Positions 25,028 through 34,135 of a stretch of 36,868 bases of DNA are shown one piece after another (position 1 is the first letter of the stretch; each line of letters opens with the position of its first letter). The DNA comes from CAZGLR01 sp964526635 (GTDB lineage Bacteria > Zixibacteria > MSB-5A5 > GN15 > JAAZOE01). Under the pieces are notes generated by a model that worked only from the letters and a program-made list of their open reading frames with translations, did not search any database and was not told the DNA's origin. Made by a program: the position numbers and the translations under genes. The stretch covers positions 1-36,868 of the forward strand of contig CAZGLR010000019.1 in assembly GCA_964526635.1 (NCBI GenBank), read 5' to 3'.

Positions 25028-27216
25028 TACTGGCGCTGATTGTCTGTACCGTGCTGGCGGCAACCTCCTCAGCGCCGGCTGCGCGTGTCCTCAACTGGCA
25101 TTCGATGACATCATTTGATATGGTAACTGACATTACCATGTATAACGGTTTCATCTGGATTGCCACCAGCGGCGGCCTGGTGCGAATTGATCCCGATACC
25201 GAGCAGTTTTTGACCTTTACCAATGTCGATGGCCTTCAAACCAATGATCTGAAATGCCTTTTTGTTGATGCCCGCAACCGGCTGTGGGTCGGCGGCGACG
25301 GCCGCCTTATTAACTACAGCAATCCCGATAATCCCGATGGCTATCTCTTTACCGATCGCGATGATATCCCGGTCGAAATATACGATATTGCCGGTACGCC
25401 CGATGGCGATTCGCTCTGGCTGGCCAATCGGCTCGGTGTTTCCCTCTTTCTGGCCGGCGACGAGAATGGTGACGGAATCATTCTCGATACCTACACTCGA
25501 CTTGGCGATATCTCCCGCAATACCACGGTGCGGCGGTTGGCTCTCGACAGCGACAGTATTTGGGCAGCCACCGTTGAGGGTCTCGCGGTCGGTTCGCGTG
25601 AGGATCCCCGCCTCTTGAAGGCGCAGACGGGATGGACATCATATATCCCGAGCGATCTCTCCGGCGAAATTGTCTCAGATGAGCTCAATGGTCTGATTAT
25701 CAAAAACGATTCAGTTATTGTCGGTACTCCACATGGCATGTATCTGTTTGAATATGATCAGGTTCCGGTATTGATCAATCTGGGATTATTTGCCAATCCG
25801 CTTGTGTATAATGTCACTTCGCAGGGTGATTCTGTTTTCGCTCACACCGCCCGGGGGACGACGTTGTATTACAATGGCCTCGCCACCGAACTGACGTTAA
25901 GCGGTATGCCGATTCCTAATACTACCTCCGGCCTGGTTGGTCCCAATGGCCGTCTCTGGCTGGGAAATCTTTTGTACGGCATTTACTATCGCGAAGGTAC
26001 CGTCATCTCCGAATTTGATGTTGGCGGTATGCCATCGAATGATTGCCGGGCTTTCGCACGGACCCAGGGCTATCTCTGGGGAGCGTTCTGGGATCGCGGG
26101 CTGGCCAAACTCGATGGCAACAGGTGGGTTGATATTCCGGAAATTGAGGGCCTGGTCGGTGAGCTGCAAGCCGGTCCTCGGGGGGAACTCTGGGTCGGGA
26201 CATTTGGCGGCGGAGGGTATCGTGTTGATGGCGACAGTATCGCGCACTTCGATACCACCAATTCCGCCCTCAGCGGCTTATTGGATGCGCCCGGTACGGT
26301 TGTCATTACCGATATTATTGTCGATGGCGGTGCTGTCTGGTTTGCCAATTTTCTGGCCGTCGATGGTGAAGTCGTCGTGGTGGATCCGTTCGACCTTACC
26401 CGCTGGCAGGCGTATAATCTCGTGAGCGGGGCGCAGATTGAATCAATCGAAGCCCTGGCTGCCGGGCAGGGTGTTGTCTACGCGGGGTCGGCCGATAACG
26501 GTATCTATGCTGTCGCGTACAGCGGGACGCCATATTATCTCAACGATGATTTCCGGTGGACATTCACCGAATCCAATTCCGGTATCGGATCTAATAATAT
26601 TCGCTCACTGATGGTCGATGGCTACGATTCACTATGGGTCGGCACAGCCTTTGGCCTGTCATACCAGGCTCTGGGCGAAGTTATTTTCACGAACGTCCCG
26701 GTACCCGATGGCTTCGGACCGGAAGTGACCGCAATTGATTTCGATGGCCAGGGATCGGTCTTTGCCGGTTCCGATCGGGGACTGGCCATACGTGATATTG
26801 CTACCGCCGACGTTGAACATTATACCACCCTCAATTCCGGTCTGGTCAATGATGCGATCAATGATATCTTCTATGATGCCGAAGCCAATACTTTCTGGAT
26901 CGCGACTGCGGGCGGGGCATCGAAAATCACAATGCCCAACATGGTTACCGGCGATGAGCTTGAAAACGTTCTGGCCTATCCCAATCCATTTGTCATCGAG
27001 TTTGGTGATGAAACAGTCCGATTCAATTACGCCGGACTGGCTGAAGTTCGTATCTTTACCATAGCCGGTGAGCTTGTCCGTGAATTGCCGGTGACCGGCA
27101 TCTGGGATGGCCGCAACGACGCCGGACGAATGGTCGCCACCGGAACGTATTTTTTTACCGTAACCAGCCAAGAGGGCGAAGTTGGACGGGGCAAACTGTA
27201 CCTGATCCGCAAGTAA
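24979..27216 (+). CDS. secreted two-component-regulator-type propeller protein with FlgD-like/sorting C-terminal domain (PorZ-like architecture)
   Basis: The 745-residue protein begins with a signal peptide (about residues 10-33, ending APAA). It is then built of repeats with the pattern 'GLxxNDLKCLFVDARNRLWVGG', the signature of the Reg_prop beta-propeller family. At least a dozen such repeats are visible from about 45 to 660, enough for two propellers. The last ~80 residues (YPNPFVIEF ... VRIFTIAGELVREL ... GTYFFTV ... GKLYLIRK) form a FlgD-like or type IX secretion sorting-type domain. Propellers plus this tail match the architecture of PorZ and of many FCB surface proteins; no kinase domain is present. 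The start may be ATG 24979 or 24985. It overlaps lnt, and its stop shares one base with the next ATG. Confidence 0.85.
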   Translation: MSMDCRQNKKPSYFSLILALIVCTVLAATSSAPAARVLNWHSMTSFDMVTDITMYNGFIWIATSGGLVRIDPDTEQFLTFTNVDGLQTNDLKCLFVDARNRLWVGGDGRLINYSNPDNPDGYLFTDRDDIPVEIYDIAGTPDGDSLWLANRLGVSLFLAGDENGDGIILDTYTRLGDISRNTTVRRLALDSDSIWAATVEGLAVGSREDPRLLKAQTGWTSYIPSDLSGEIVSDELNGLIIKNDSVIVGTPHGMYLFEYDQVPVLINLGLFANPLVYNVTSQGDSVFAHTARGTTLYYNGLATELTLSGMPIPNTTSGLVGPNGRLWLGNLLYGIYYREGTVISEFDVGGMPSNDCRAFARTQGYLWGAFWDRGLAKLDGNRWVDIPEIEGLVGELQAGPRGELWVGTFGGGGYRVDGDSIAHFDTTNSALSGLLDAPGTVVITDIIVDGGAVWFANFLAVDGEVVVVDPFDLTRWQAYNLVSGAQIESIEALAAGQGVVYAGSADNGIYAVAYSGTPYYLNDDFRWTFTESNSGIGSNNIRSLMVDGYDSLWVGTAFGLSYQALGEVIFTNVPVPDGFGPEVTAIDFDGQGSVFAGSDRGLAIRDIATADVEHYTTLNSGLVNDAINDIFYDAEANTFWIATAGGASKITMPNMVTGDELENVLAYPNPFVIEFGDETVRFNYAGLAEVRIFTIAGELVRELPVTGIWDGRNDAGRMVATGTYFFTVTSQEGEVGRGKLYLIRK

Positions 27217-28172
27217 TGGATATTCGCTGCTACAGACTGGCGGACCTCGATACCGCCGCCTGGGATGCACTCACTTCACATGCCACAATCTTCCATTCCA
27301 GGTACTGGGCAAACGTATGTGAGCATGGTCTGCGCTCACTGGCGCAGGCTATGTTTTACATAGGCTACCTCGATGGGACACCTGTCGCAGGCTGTCCGCT
27401 TGTAACGACCCGAAAGATGGGGCTGACCAGTGCCTATTCGATGCCGTTTGGCACCTATGGCGGCATTATCGAAAGCGATTCCGGATCGGATGGGCATAAG
27501 GTGGAACTCATCAAACATCTTCAGCGCGAGTTCAGCAACTCAGGATATTCGATGATTTCGATCGTGAACAGCCCCACTGCCGGCGATATTCCCTGGGGAG
27601 GATACCTTCGCGATGAGTACAGTACGCATATCATTCCGCTTCCCGGCGATGATCAGTATTACCCCGACGACAAAAAGATAGAGGGCCATATTCGCGCCGG
27701 TCTGAAGCGGGGCGGTGAGATTATCCCGATCGAAAGCGAATCACAGGTGGGGGATATTATCCAGTTGTATCATGAAACCGAACGGCGCCATGGCCGTATC
27801 CGGCCGATTATGCCGGATAATCTCTTTATCTCGTTGTTTCAGACCTTTTGTGACAACCCGGCCCTGTACTGGACAGCACTTCTGGCCGAAAACCGCATTA
27901 TCGGATCGATGATAAACCTCTTCTACCGTGATACAATGATGAACTGGCAGACTGTTTCCGATTATGAGATGCGGGAGTATAAACCCAATCAGTTGCTTTT
28001 GGCCGATGCAATTGCCGAAGCGCAGCGGCGCGGCATGCTGTATATTAATCTGGGAGCATCGCCGCCCGATGCCGAGGGCTTGCGTGATTACAAATCCCGA
28101 TGGGGCGGCCGCGAGGAAAAGTATGCCATCTATTCCAAAGTGTCACACCTGCGAAAACTGATCGGTCGCTGA
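27216..28172 (+). CDS. FemAB/GNAT-fold acyltransferase (BioF2-like acetyltransferase domain)
   Basis: The 318-residue protein looks like the FemAB-related GNAT family (Acetyltransf_6). An N-terminal half contains FHSRYWANVCEHGL and GYLDGTPVAGCPLVTT, and the second GNAT half contains LLAENRIIGSMINLFYRDTM, KPNQLLLADAIAEAQRRG and YINLGASPPDAEGLRDYKSR. Proteins of this kind are common in exopolysaccharide and cell-wall clusters, where they transfer acyl or aminoacyl groups to sugars or peptides. The acceptor is unknown. It starts one base inside the propeller gene's stop (TAATG) and ends five bases before the first glycosyltransferase, so all are probably translated from one message. Confidence 0.75.
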   Translation: MDIRCYRLADLDTAAWDALTSHATIFHSRYWANVCEHGLRSLAQAMFYIGYLDGTPVAGCPLVTTRKMGLTSAYSMPFGTYGGIIESDSGSDGHKVELIKHLQREFSNSGYSMISIVNSPTAGDIPWGGYLRDEYSTHIIPLPGDDQYYPDDKKIEGHIRAGLKRGGEIIPIESESQVGDIIQLYHETERRHGRIRPIMPDNLFISLFQTFCDNPALYWTALLAENRIIGSMINLFYRDTMMNWQTVSDYEMREYKPNQLLLADAIAEAQRRGMLYINLGASPPDAEGLRDYKSRWGGREEKYAIYSKVSHLRKLIGR

Positions 28173-28177
28173 GGACG

Positions 28178-29239
28178 ATGCGAATTTTCGTTATGGCAGA
28201 CGCTGCCTCGGTGCATACCGAACGATGGTGCCGTTTTTTCGAACAACGGGGCCATATGGTCGCACTGTTTTCGCTGGAAGCCGCACATCGGCGTACTCCC
28301 GAAATATACTATCAGGGTAAGCGTCCCACCGGTATCGGGCTGTTGGATTATCATCTGGCCAAACAGGAGGCGAAGCGCTGCCTTGACGAATTTAAGCCAG
28401 ATATCGTCAATCCCCATTTCATTGTTTCCTATGGCTGGCTGGCGGCGGAAACAACCTCACCGCCGATTATCTCCACCGCCTGGGGCAGCGACCTGCTTCT
28501 GGCGCCGAAGCGGAGCTTTGTGCATCGGCAAAGGGTGCAGAAAGCGCTGAAAAAATCTGTTTACTGCATTGTCGATGGCGCTAATTTGCGTCGTGAAGCC
28601 GCCACATACCTCCCTGCTGATCGTATCCTGACCATGTACTGGGGGGTTGAGCGGGAAGTCGTGAAGCGACCTGCCCGCATGGATTTCAACATCAAGATGC
28701 CGCTGCGAATTATCGCTCCGCGGGGGATGGCGCCGGTCTATGATCCTGATACGATTGTCAAAGCCGCCGTCAAGCTCACCGGACAAGTCGAGTTTGTCAT
28801 CGATATGATCGGCTCGGGAACACGGGCGCAGCGCATCAACGATATGATCACCAATTTTAACTTACAGGATCGCATCCGCCTGATGGCGCCGGTCGGACAT
28901 GACGAATTTGTGGATGCTCTGGCGCAGTATGATGTGTATGTTTCGGCATCACACTCAGATTCTACTTCGGTGGCGCTTCTGGAGGCGATGGTTTCCGGGC
29001 TTTGCCCGGTGGTGACACGTATCGAGGGTAACCACGAATGGATCGACGACCACAACGGCTTTTTGTTTACGCCCGGGGACAGCGACAGCCTGGCAGAGGC
29101 AATCCTGGCCGCTGACCGGCAGCGGGATAGATTTTCCAGCATTGCCGAAATGAATCGTCAAATCGTGCGCGAGCGTGGTGTCTGGGAAGATCATATGGAA
29201 CGCGTCGAACAATTGTTCAAGAAAGTAGTGACGGTATGA
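28178..29239 (+). CDS. family 4-type (GT-B) glycosyltransferase
   Basis: The 353-residue protein starts MRIFVMADAASVHTERWCRF, a GT-B N-terminal Rossmann pattern. It continues with PDIVNPHFIVSYGWLAA and STAWGSDLLLAPK. The C-terminal half reads APRGMAPVYDPDTIVKAAVKL, then VYVSASHSDSTSVALLEAM followed by VSGLCPVVT, the donor-binding E-x7-E-like region of family 4. It probably acts in the cytoplasm on a lipid-linked glycan. ATG at 28178 is preceded by GAGG; an in-frame start at 28100 would overlap the GNAT gene and adds no conserved sequence. The last four bases overlap the next gene (ATGA). Confidence 0.88.
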   Translation: MRIFVMADAASVHTERWCRFFEQRGHMVALFSLEAAHRRTPEIYYQGKRPTGIGLLDYHLAKQEAKRCLDEFKPDIVNPHFIVSYGWLAAETTSPPIISTAWGSDLLLAPKRSFVHRQRVQKALKKSVYCIVDGANLRREAATYLPADRILTMYWGVEREVVKRPARMDFNIKMPLRIIAPRGMAPVYDPDTIVKAAVKLTGQVEFVIDMIGSGTRAQRINDMITNFNLQDRIRLMAPVGHDEFVDALAQYDVYVSASHSDSTSVALLEAMVSGLCPVVTRIEGNHEWIDDHNGFLFTPGDSDSLAEAILAADRQRDRFSSIAEMNRQIVRERGVWEDHMERVEQLFKKVVTV

Positions 29240-30492
29240 AACGGCGCTTTTTGATGATTGCCTATTACTTCCCGCCACTGGGCATGGGCGGGGTGCAGCG
29301 CATGACCAAGCTGGCCAAGTATCTGCCGCAGTGCGGCTATGATGGTACCGTGCTGACGGTCAAACCGATCACATACCCTGCGATGGACCATTCGTTGCTC
29401 GATGACCTTCCCGAGACGATAAAAATCATCCGAGCGGGTTCGCGCGATCCGGCCCGGCTACTGCGCTTTTTGCCGTTTAAGATACCAATTGGCAGCAGAG
29501 CCAGACGGGTTGCCAAACAAAAACTGGCCTGGCCGGATTCAAAAACCGGTTGGGTGGGTCCAGCGGTCAAGCAGGGACGGGTACTGCTTGAAACCGGAGA
29601 TTATAATATCTTGCTGTCATCCTCGCCGCCGATATCATCTCATCTGGTGGCGATGAAACTCAAGCAGCAATTTGATATTCCATGGGTTGCCGATTTCCGC
29701 GATATCTGGGAGATGGAAACGCCGGAAACACTCTATGACGATCCGGCGACAATAAGCAAAAGCCGCAATCTGTTGGCGGAAATTATCAGATTGTCCGATG
29801 GCGCCACGGCGGTAAATGCCTCAGTATTATCGGATGTCATCGGTAATCGGCATCATCGTGATACCGATCGGGTTATTGGCGGCGGCTATGATCCTGATGA
29901 TTTTGTCGATTTGCCGGAACGTCCTCAAACTGATGCCATCAATCTGGTTTACATGGGGACGGTCAGCGAAATGACTTCGCTTGAGCCGTTTTTTAAAGCG
30001 GCGGCACTGCTGCGTGATAACGGTGAGTTGGGTAGCGCCGGCCTGACGTTCACCATAATCGGTAAGGTTCAACAAAAAGAAATCGAGATTGCTGCGGGTC
30101 GCCATGGTTTGGCCGAAGCAGTTGCATTTACCGGCTACATGAACCATCGTGATGCGCTGATCGAAGCCGCCCGGGCAGATATTCTGCTGTTGTCTCTCGA
30201 TGATAGCCTGGAGCATGTTATAACGGGGAAAGTATTTGACTATACGGGTTTGCCGGCACCGATCCTGGCGGCAGTTCCCGAGGGGGGCGAGGCGGAATGG
30301 TTCATTCAAAAACATAATCTCGGACTATGCTGCTCCGGCAGCAACCCACAGGCGCTTGCTGTCCATCTCAAATCGTTGATCGATTTCGTGCGGGATAATC
30401 AAACCTGGCCAAAACTGCACACCGAAACTATCACCAGGCAGGGTGCCGCCGCCGAATTTGCGGCATTGTGCAATGATATAATCGATGGCTGA
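29236..30492 (+). CDS. family 4-type (GT-B) glycosyltransferase
   Basis: The 418-residue protein begins MKRRFLMIAYYFPPLGMGGV followed by QRMTKLAKYL, the loop typical of sugar transferases that use nucleotide-sugar donors. VADFRDIWE, GATAVNASVLSDVI and INLVYMGTVSEM follow. The C-terminal half reads ADILLLSLDDSLEHVITGKV and FDYTGLPAPILAAVPEGGEA. This form, with FDYTG, is common in polysaccharide clusters. It overlaps the preceding gene by four bases and the following one by eight, so translation is coupled. The sugar and acceptor are unknown. Confidence 0.88.
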   Translation: MKRRFLMIAYYFPPLGMGGVQRMTKLAKYLPQCGYDGTVLTVKPITYPAMDHSLLDDLPETIKIIRAGSRDPARLLRFLPFKIPIGSRARRVAKQKLAWPDSKTGWVGPAVKQGRVLLETGDYNILLSSSPPISSHLVAMKLKQQFDIPWVADFRDIWEMETPETLYDDPATISKSRNLLAEIIRLSDGATAVNASVLSDVIGNRHHRDTDRVIGGGYDPDDFVDLPERPQTDAINLVYMGTVSEMTSLEPFFKAAALLRDNGELGSAGLTFTIIGKVQQKEIEIAAGRHGLAEAVAFTGYMNHRDALIEAARADILLLSLDDSLEHVITGKVFDYTGLPAPILAAVPEGGEAEWFIQKHNLGLCCSGSNPQALAVHLKSLIDFVRDNQTWPKLHTETITRQGAAAEFAALCNDIIDG

Positions 30493-31396
30493 CTCACGCA
30501 CTATATCAACCGTTATTGTGACCTACAACGGCCGCAGATTTATTGAAGACTGCTTGCGAACGGTCAACGATGATCTCTCTGAATGTACCTCTGAAATTAT
30601 CGTTGTCGATAACAACTCTACCGATGGCACCCGCGAGTTTATCGAAGAAAACCACCCCGATATCCATTTGATCATAAACCATGACAACTATGGCTTTGCA
30701 CGAGCCATGAATCAGGGCATTGAAGTTGCGCAGTATGAGTTCCTCTGGCTGTTGAATCAGGATATTCGCGTCGGCAATGGGACAGTCAGGGGGTTGCTGC
30801 GTTGTTATGATGAGCTCGTGACAAATAAAAAAAACCGTCCCGGCGTTATCGGGCCGCAATTAGTCGGATTCGACGGCAACCACCAGAAATACTGCCGTCG
30901 CTTTCCCCGATATCATCATCTGTTTTTCGAGCTGACCGGATTGTCGCGCCTGTTTTCCCGATCACGATTATTCAACGGCTGGAAGATGGGCGACTTCGAT
31001 CATCTGTCATCGCGTGCTGTCGAGCAGCCGATGGGTTCGGCGATGCTGCTGCATCGCAGTTGTATCACAGAAGTTGGGGGTTTCGATGAATCGTTCCCGA
31101 TCTTTTTCAACGATGTCGATCTTTGCCGTCGGCTTGTCGAAGCCGGTTATACCAATTACTTCTGTACCGAGGCTGTGGTTGCACATTACCATGGCGGCGC
31201 GGTGCGGCAACGGCGGCCGTCGATGATATGGCGCTCGCACAGTTCGATGGCCCGATATTTTTTCAAATGGGAAAAGCGGTGTTATGGCCTGCTGTTGCGT
31301 CTGCTGCGATTGCCGTTGCCGGTAGTGGCCTGGCTGGCGTTGATGGTCAGCGCCATACCGAGATCATTGTATCATCTCCTGCGTAAATCTACTTGA
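30485..31396 (+). CDS. family 2 (GT-A) glycosyltransferase, rhamnosyltransferase-like
   Basis: The 303-residue protein shows the GT2 pattern: TVIVTYNGRRFIEDCLRTV, IIVVDNNSTDGTREFIEENH, NYGFARAMNQGI, and LLNQDIRV as the metal-binding segment. GSAMLLHRSCITEVGGFDES and FNDVDLCRRLVEAGY follow. A C-terminal hydrophobic helix (about 275-293) suggests membrane association. This type of protein often transfers rhamnose onto O-antigen or exopolysaccharide. ATG at 30485 lies eight bases inside the upstream gene. It closes the long forward run and meets the C25 peptidase gene tail to tail with an eight-base overlap and no visible terminator. Confidence 0.9.
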   Translation: MADSRTISTVIVTYNGRRFIEDCLRTVNDDLSECTSEIIVVDNNSTDGTREFIEENHPDIHLIINHDNYGFARAMNQGIEVAQYEFLWLLNQDIRVGNGTVRGLLRCYDELVTNKKNRPGVIGPQLVGFDGNHQKYCRRFPRYHHLFFELTGLSRLFSRSRLFNGWKMGDFDHLSSRAVEQPMGSAMLLHRSCITEVGGFDESFPIFFNDVDLCRRLVEAGYTNYFCTEAVVAHYHGGAVRQRRPSMIWRSHSSMARYFFKWEKRCYGLLLRLLRLPLPVVAWLALMVSAIPRSLYHLLRKST

Positions 31397-33710
31397 GCAG
31401 CACCATCTTGTTGGTGGCTGTCCGGTCCCCGGCATTGAGACGATAGAAATATATCCCGCTGGCGACCGGTTGACCGTCGCTGCTGCTTCCGTCCCAGTAT
31501 ATTGCATGCGTCCCGGCCTGCTGGTAACTATCCTCGAGCACCCGGACCACCCTGCCCAGAATATCATAGACAACCAGTTTTATCTCGGATGCCTTTGGCA
31601 GCGAATACCGGATAATGGTCGAGGGATTAAACGGATTCGGGTAATTCTGCTCCAGCGCAAACTGTAGTGGCAATGGGGCGTCATCGTCATCCGCATCAGC
31701 GATAATGCCTGGTGTCAGAAGTTGCGTTGCTCCGACAGTGCCGGCGTTGCAGGCGGTAATGATAATATTTTCGCGCATGCCTTCCGGAATATCCAGACGG
31801 GCGACTCCGTCAATATCGGTGTAGCCCGATGCAATAATCTCGGTTCCTGTGGTTGCCGTCACCGGGACACCAAGTTGCGATTGACCATCGATTCTTACCT
31901 GGAACGACACCTGTTCGCCCGGCGTGTAATTCGATGGCCCGCTGATTGCAGCCTGTGACGGCTGGGCGGTATAAAGACGCAGCGAGGGATCACCATAGTA
32001 ATTCTGCCCGTAAATCTGGTCGCGGTAGTACGGAAACTCCAGCATGGATCGCTGCATGGCGTCGAGCGGATAGCCATCGGCGCTGTCGAAAAGATTGCGG
32101 TAGAACGATGCCATCAATTTGTAACTGGAACTCACCCAGCCCCAGCGGGAGAAGGCGATTATTCCGATTGCGCCGGATGAATCGGCTTCGAGTATGCCCT
32201 CGACGGTCGATATAGCCCCGAAGCCATGCACCGCTTCGACATCGAACATCCCCTGGTCGCAGGCGATGGAATAATAGAATCCGACTTTGTTGTTTTTGGT
32301 AAGCTGATTGAACTCGGCATGAACGCCGTTGCCGTTGGCGGTCAAAATATACGTTTTTGGTTGCTCGTTGTAGCCGCTGGTCTTGAGCGCGAAACCATCG
32401 GGTCGGCCATGGGCAAGCACATTGACGAAGCCGGCGCCCTGCGACACTGTGCTGCGGGTATCATCGACAGTCGGTCCCGATGGCGCCGGGTCGGCGCCGT
32501 TGGTCTGTTCAGCCAGCCCCTCGCAGTCCGATATAATATGGCCGGGAAATTCCTCGGCGACGCTGTACTGCTGCCCGCCCTCGACATAATCACGCAGATG
32601 GTCGGATGAGAAATACAACGAATGAGTCAAATATGATCGGTCGCCGTTGCCGGGGTTGAATAAATAGGCTTCCAGCTTGCGCGTATAGGCCGCTATCTGC
32701 TCGGAGCGGGCAAACGGCAGCCGTCCAACCCACAGGTCCATACCGATATCCGGCTGATCCTGTGTCGGTTCGCCCCAGATATTGTCGCCATCGATATCCC
32801 AGGTGCCATTGACATCAGCGAAATAGAGATCGCAGACAGCCAGGTTGTATAATTCAGGCATGAGACCGGTGTTGTAATAATAGGCATAACGAACCGGCAG
32901 GATTGTATCATCGCCGCCGAGCAGCACGTACCGGCCACCATTGTTGTGGAAATCGATCAGATAATTGCGCAAGGCCTCGGCATCATCGATGCCGGTATAT
33001 GATGCGATGATAGTATCGATCAGGGCAATATCAATGGCGAAACCGGTGCGACGCTTGAGTGCCACAAAATCATCAAAGGCCGGCGCCAGGTCAGTTGATG
33101 TGACGACAACATACTCACTACCCAGAGGAAGCCCCGGCGCTGCACCCAGAGCCTGCTGCTGGGATACAGGCTTATCAATAGCCGGCTTCGGCATACCGGC
33201 TGAGATTCGCGAGAAGGGATCATCGGTGTTTACGGTGAATTCATAATTGAAGATAATCCGGTTATCATCGAGATATTGAATAGGATAGAATGTAACTGCC
33301 CGGACGGCGGCGCTGTTGACGATCATGGTTTCGATTTCGGCTGCTTTCGATGGATACAGGCTCTGTGAATGGTCGGCAAAGGTTCGGGGTACGACGCGCG
33401 ATTCGAGCGAAGTGGTGATGTCAGCCGGGCTGAGCGATGGCGTAAATGGCAACTCAAGCGTGTCGGCGGCCACAACCTGCACCATTGGTGAATTGCTTAT
33501 GGTGCCATCAGAGTAATACTGACGCGTGATTATCGGCAGCACTGGTTGATTTTCGTGGGTGATAGTGGCGGTGCCATCGAGGAAAACTGTTCGGGACGCC
33601 TGATCGAAGTGCAAAGCCGATCGATCGATGGAAATTTCATCGATTGTTTCAGCGGCCAGAGATGCTGCAAGAGATAAAAACAGCATACTGATCAGTAAAT
33701 AGCCCTTCAT
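31389..33710 (-). CDS. secreted C25 (gingipain-type) cysteine peptidase with C-terminal sorting domain
   Basis: The 773-residue protein has a signal peptide (about 1-20, ending SLAA) and a propeptide-like N-terminal region. The C25 caspase-like domain runs from about 200 to 580: YVVVTSTDLAPAFDDFVALK, RYVLLGGDDTILPVRYAYYY, and the catalytic pair H434 in VLAHGRPDGF and C484 in YYSIACDQGMFD. An immunoglobulin-like segment (about 585-665) follows, then a tail from about 682 with NYPNPFNPSTIIRYSLPKAS, YDILGRVVRVL and GIYFYRLNAG. Tails of this kind direct proteins to the type IX system in Bacteroidetes, and gingipains are the best-known cargo. No secretion-system gene is in the window. ATG at 33710 is preceded by GAGAGG. 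Confidence 0.93.
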   Translation of the reverse strand: MKGYLLISMLFLSLAASLAAETIDEISIDRSALHFDQASRTVFLDGTATITHENQPVLPIITRQYYSDGTISNSPMVQVVAADTLELPFTPSLSPADITTSLESRVVPRTFADHSQSLYPSKAAEIETMIVNSAAVRAVTFYPIQYLDDNRIIFNYEFTVNTDDPFSRISAGMPKPAIDKPVSQQQALGAAPGLPLGSEYVVVTSTDLAPAFDDFVALKRRTGFAIDIALIDTIIASYTGIDDAEALRNYLIDFHNNGGRYVLLGGDDTILPVRYAYYYNTGLMPELYNLAVCDLYFADVNGTWDIDGDNIWGEPTQDQPDIGMDLWVGRLPFARSEQIAAYTRKLEAYLFNPGNGDRSYLTHSLYFSSDHLRDYVEGGQQYSVAEEFPGHIISDCEGLAEQTNGADPAPSGPTVDDTRSTVSQGAGFVNVLAHGRPDGFALKTSGYNEQPKTYILTANGNGVHAEFNQLTKNNKVGFYYSIACDQGMFDVEAVHGFGAISTVEGILEADSSGAIGIIAFSRWGWVSSSYKLMASFYRNLFDSADGYPLDAMQRSMLEFPYYRDQIYGQNYYGDPSLRLYTAQPSQAAISGPSNYTPGEQVSFQVRIDGQSQLGVPVTATTGTEIIASGYTDIDGVARLDIPEGMRENIIITACNAGTVGATQLLTPGIIADADDDDAPLPLQFALEQNYPNPFNPSTIIRYSLPKASEIKLVVYDILGRVVRVLEDSYQQAGTHAIYWDGSSSDGQPVASGIYFYRLNAGDRTATNKMVLLK

Positions 33711-33878
33711 GACATCCTCTCAGCTTGTTTCAAATCGCGTGCAAGAAGACCTCTTGCAAGGATGGTGCCGGGCTGATCCGGGATTCGCATCGATGAAGTA
33801 AGGCCTTGATCTACTATGAGATAGGAATGGCCGGACGCCAGCGCAACCAGTAGAAGTATCGCCGGGACTGGTCGCTTT

Positions 33879-33898
33879 CTATGGGGTTTTCCCCATAG
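33879..33898. repeat. perfect 8-bp hairpin in the C25 leader
   Basis: CTATGGGG, loop TTTT, CCCCATAG. If the C25 transcript starts upstream of it, the stem lies about 170 bases before the ATG. It lacks a T tract on the reverse strand, so it is not a simple terminator. Confidence 0.5.
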
Positions 33899-34058
33899 CC
33901 TGATGTAAGACATCAATAGGATAATTTTTTCGGAATAGGAAATGGTCGATTTGTGGTATGGTGCAAGCCCCGAAGAGCTTCCCGAAAAACAGTTTTCAAA
34001 ATCCTGTTATCTATTGAAAGATAAAAAATTACACGAAGTATTTTTTAATTCTTTTTTC

Positions 34059-34087
34059 TTGACTTTTAACCGTTTTCGCGAGATTTT
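34059..34087 (+). promoter_or_regulatory. promoter of the division and cell-wall cluster
   Basis: TTGACT at 34059-34064 is a near-perfect -35. GATTTT at 34082-34087, after a 17-base spacer, is a weak -10. The expected start of transcription (about 34093-34097) falls immediately before the MraZ repeats. Confidence 0.5.
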
Positions 34088-34097
34088 ATCCGCGTAG

Positions 34098-34122
34098 TGG
34101 GAAATTGTGGGACATAGTGGGA
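34098..34122 (+). promoter_or_regulatory. MraZ operator: three TGGGA repeats with 10-bp period
   Basis: TGGGA occurs at 34098-34102, 34108-34112 and 34118-34122, each separated by exactly five bases. MraZ proteins bind direct TGGG(A/N) repeats spaced by five bases in front of their own operon, and this matches precisely. Lying at the expected start of transcription, it predicts autorepression by MraZ. Confidence 0.9.
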
Positions 34123-34135
34123 TAAGAGGTTGCTT

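Larger units (their letters stand above)
33711..34135. other. 425-base intergenic region between the C25 gene and mraZ
   Basis: The divergent upstream region of two genes. On the C25 side it has three perfect small hairpins: 33740-33758 (7 bp), 33879-33898 (8 bp, TTTT loop) and 33901-33915 (6 bp). A reverse-strand frame of about 67 codons (ATG at 33913) ends in TGA overlapping the C25 ATG, but has no ribosome binding site. On the mraZ side it holds the promoter and operator listed separately. I found no match to a riboswitch class I can recall. Confidence 0.5.

Noticed and set aside
26659..27270. 203-codon reverse frame opposite the propeller gene
   Set aside because: Antisense to conserved propeller repeats and the C-terminal domain; no signal or motif of its own.
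30755..30780. Missing DxD motif in the GT2 protein
   Set aside because: LLNQDIRV occupies the place of the LLNPD segment, which is normal for rhamnosyltransferase-like GT2 proteins.
33711..33960. cyclic-di-GMP or SAM riboswitch in the C25 leader
   Set aside because: I compared the leader with remembered cores of these classes and the conserved loops are missing; the stems are simple hairpins.
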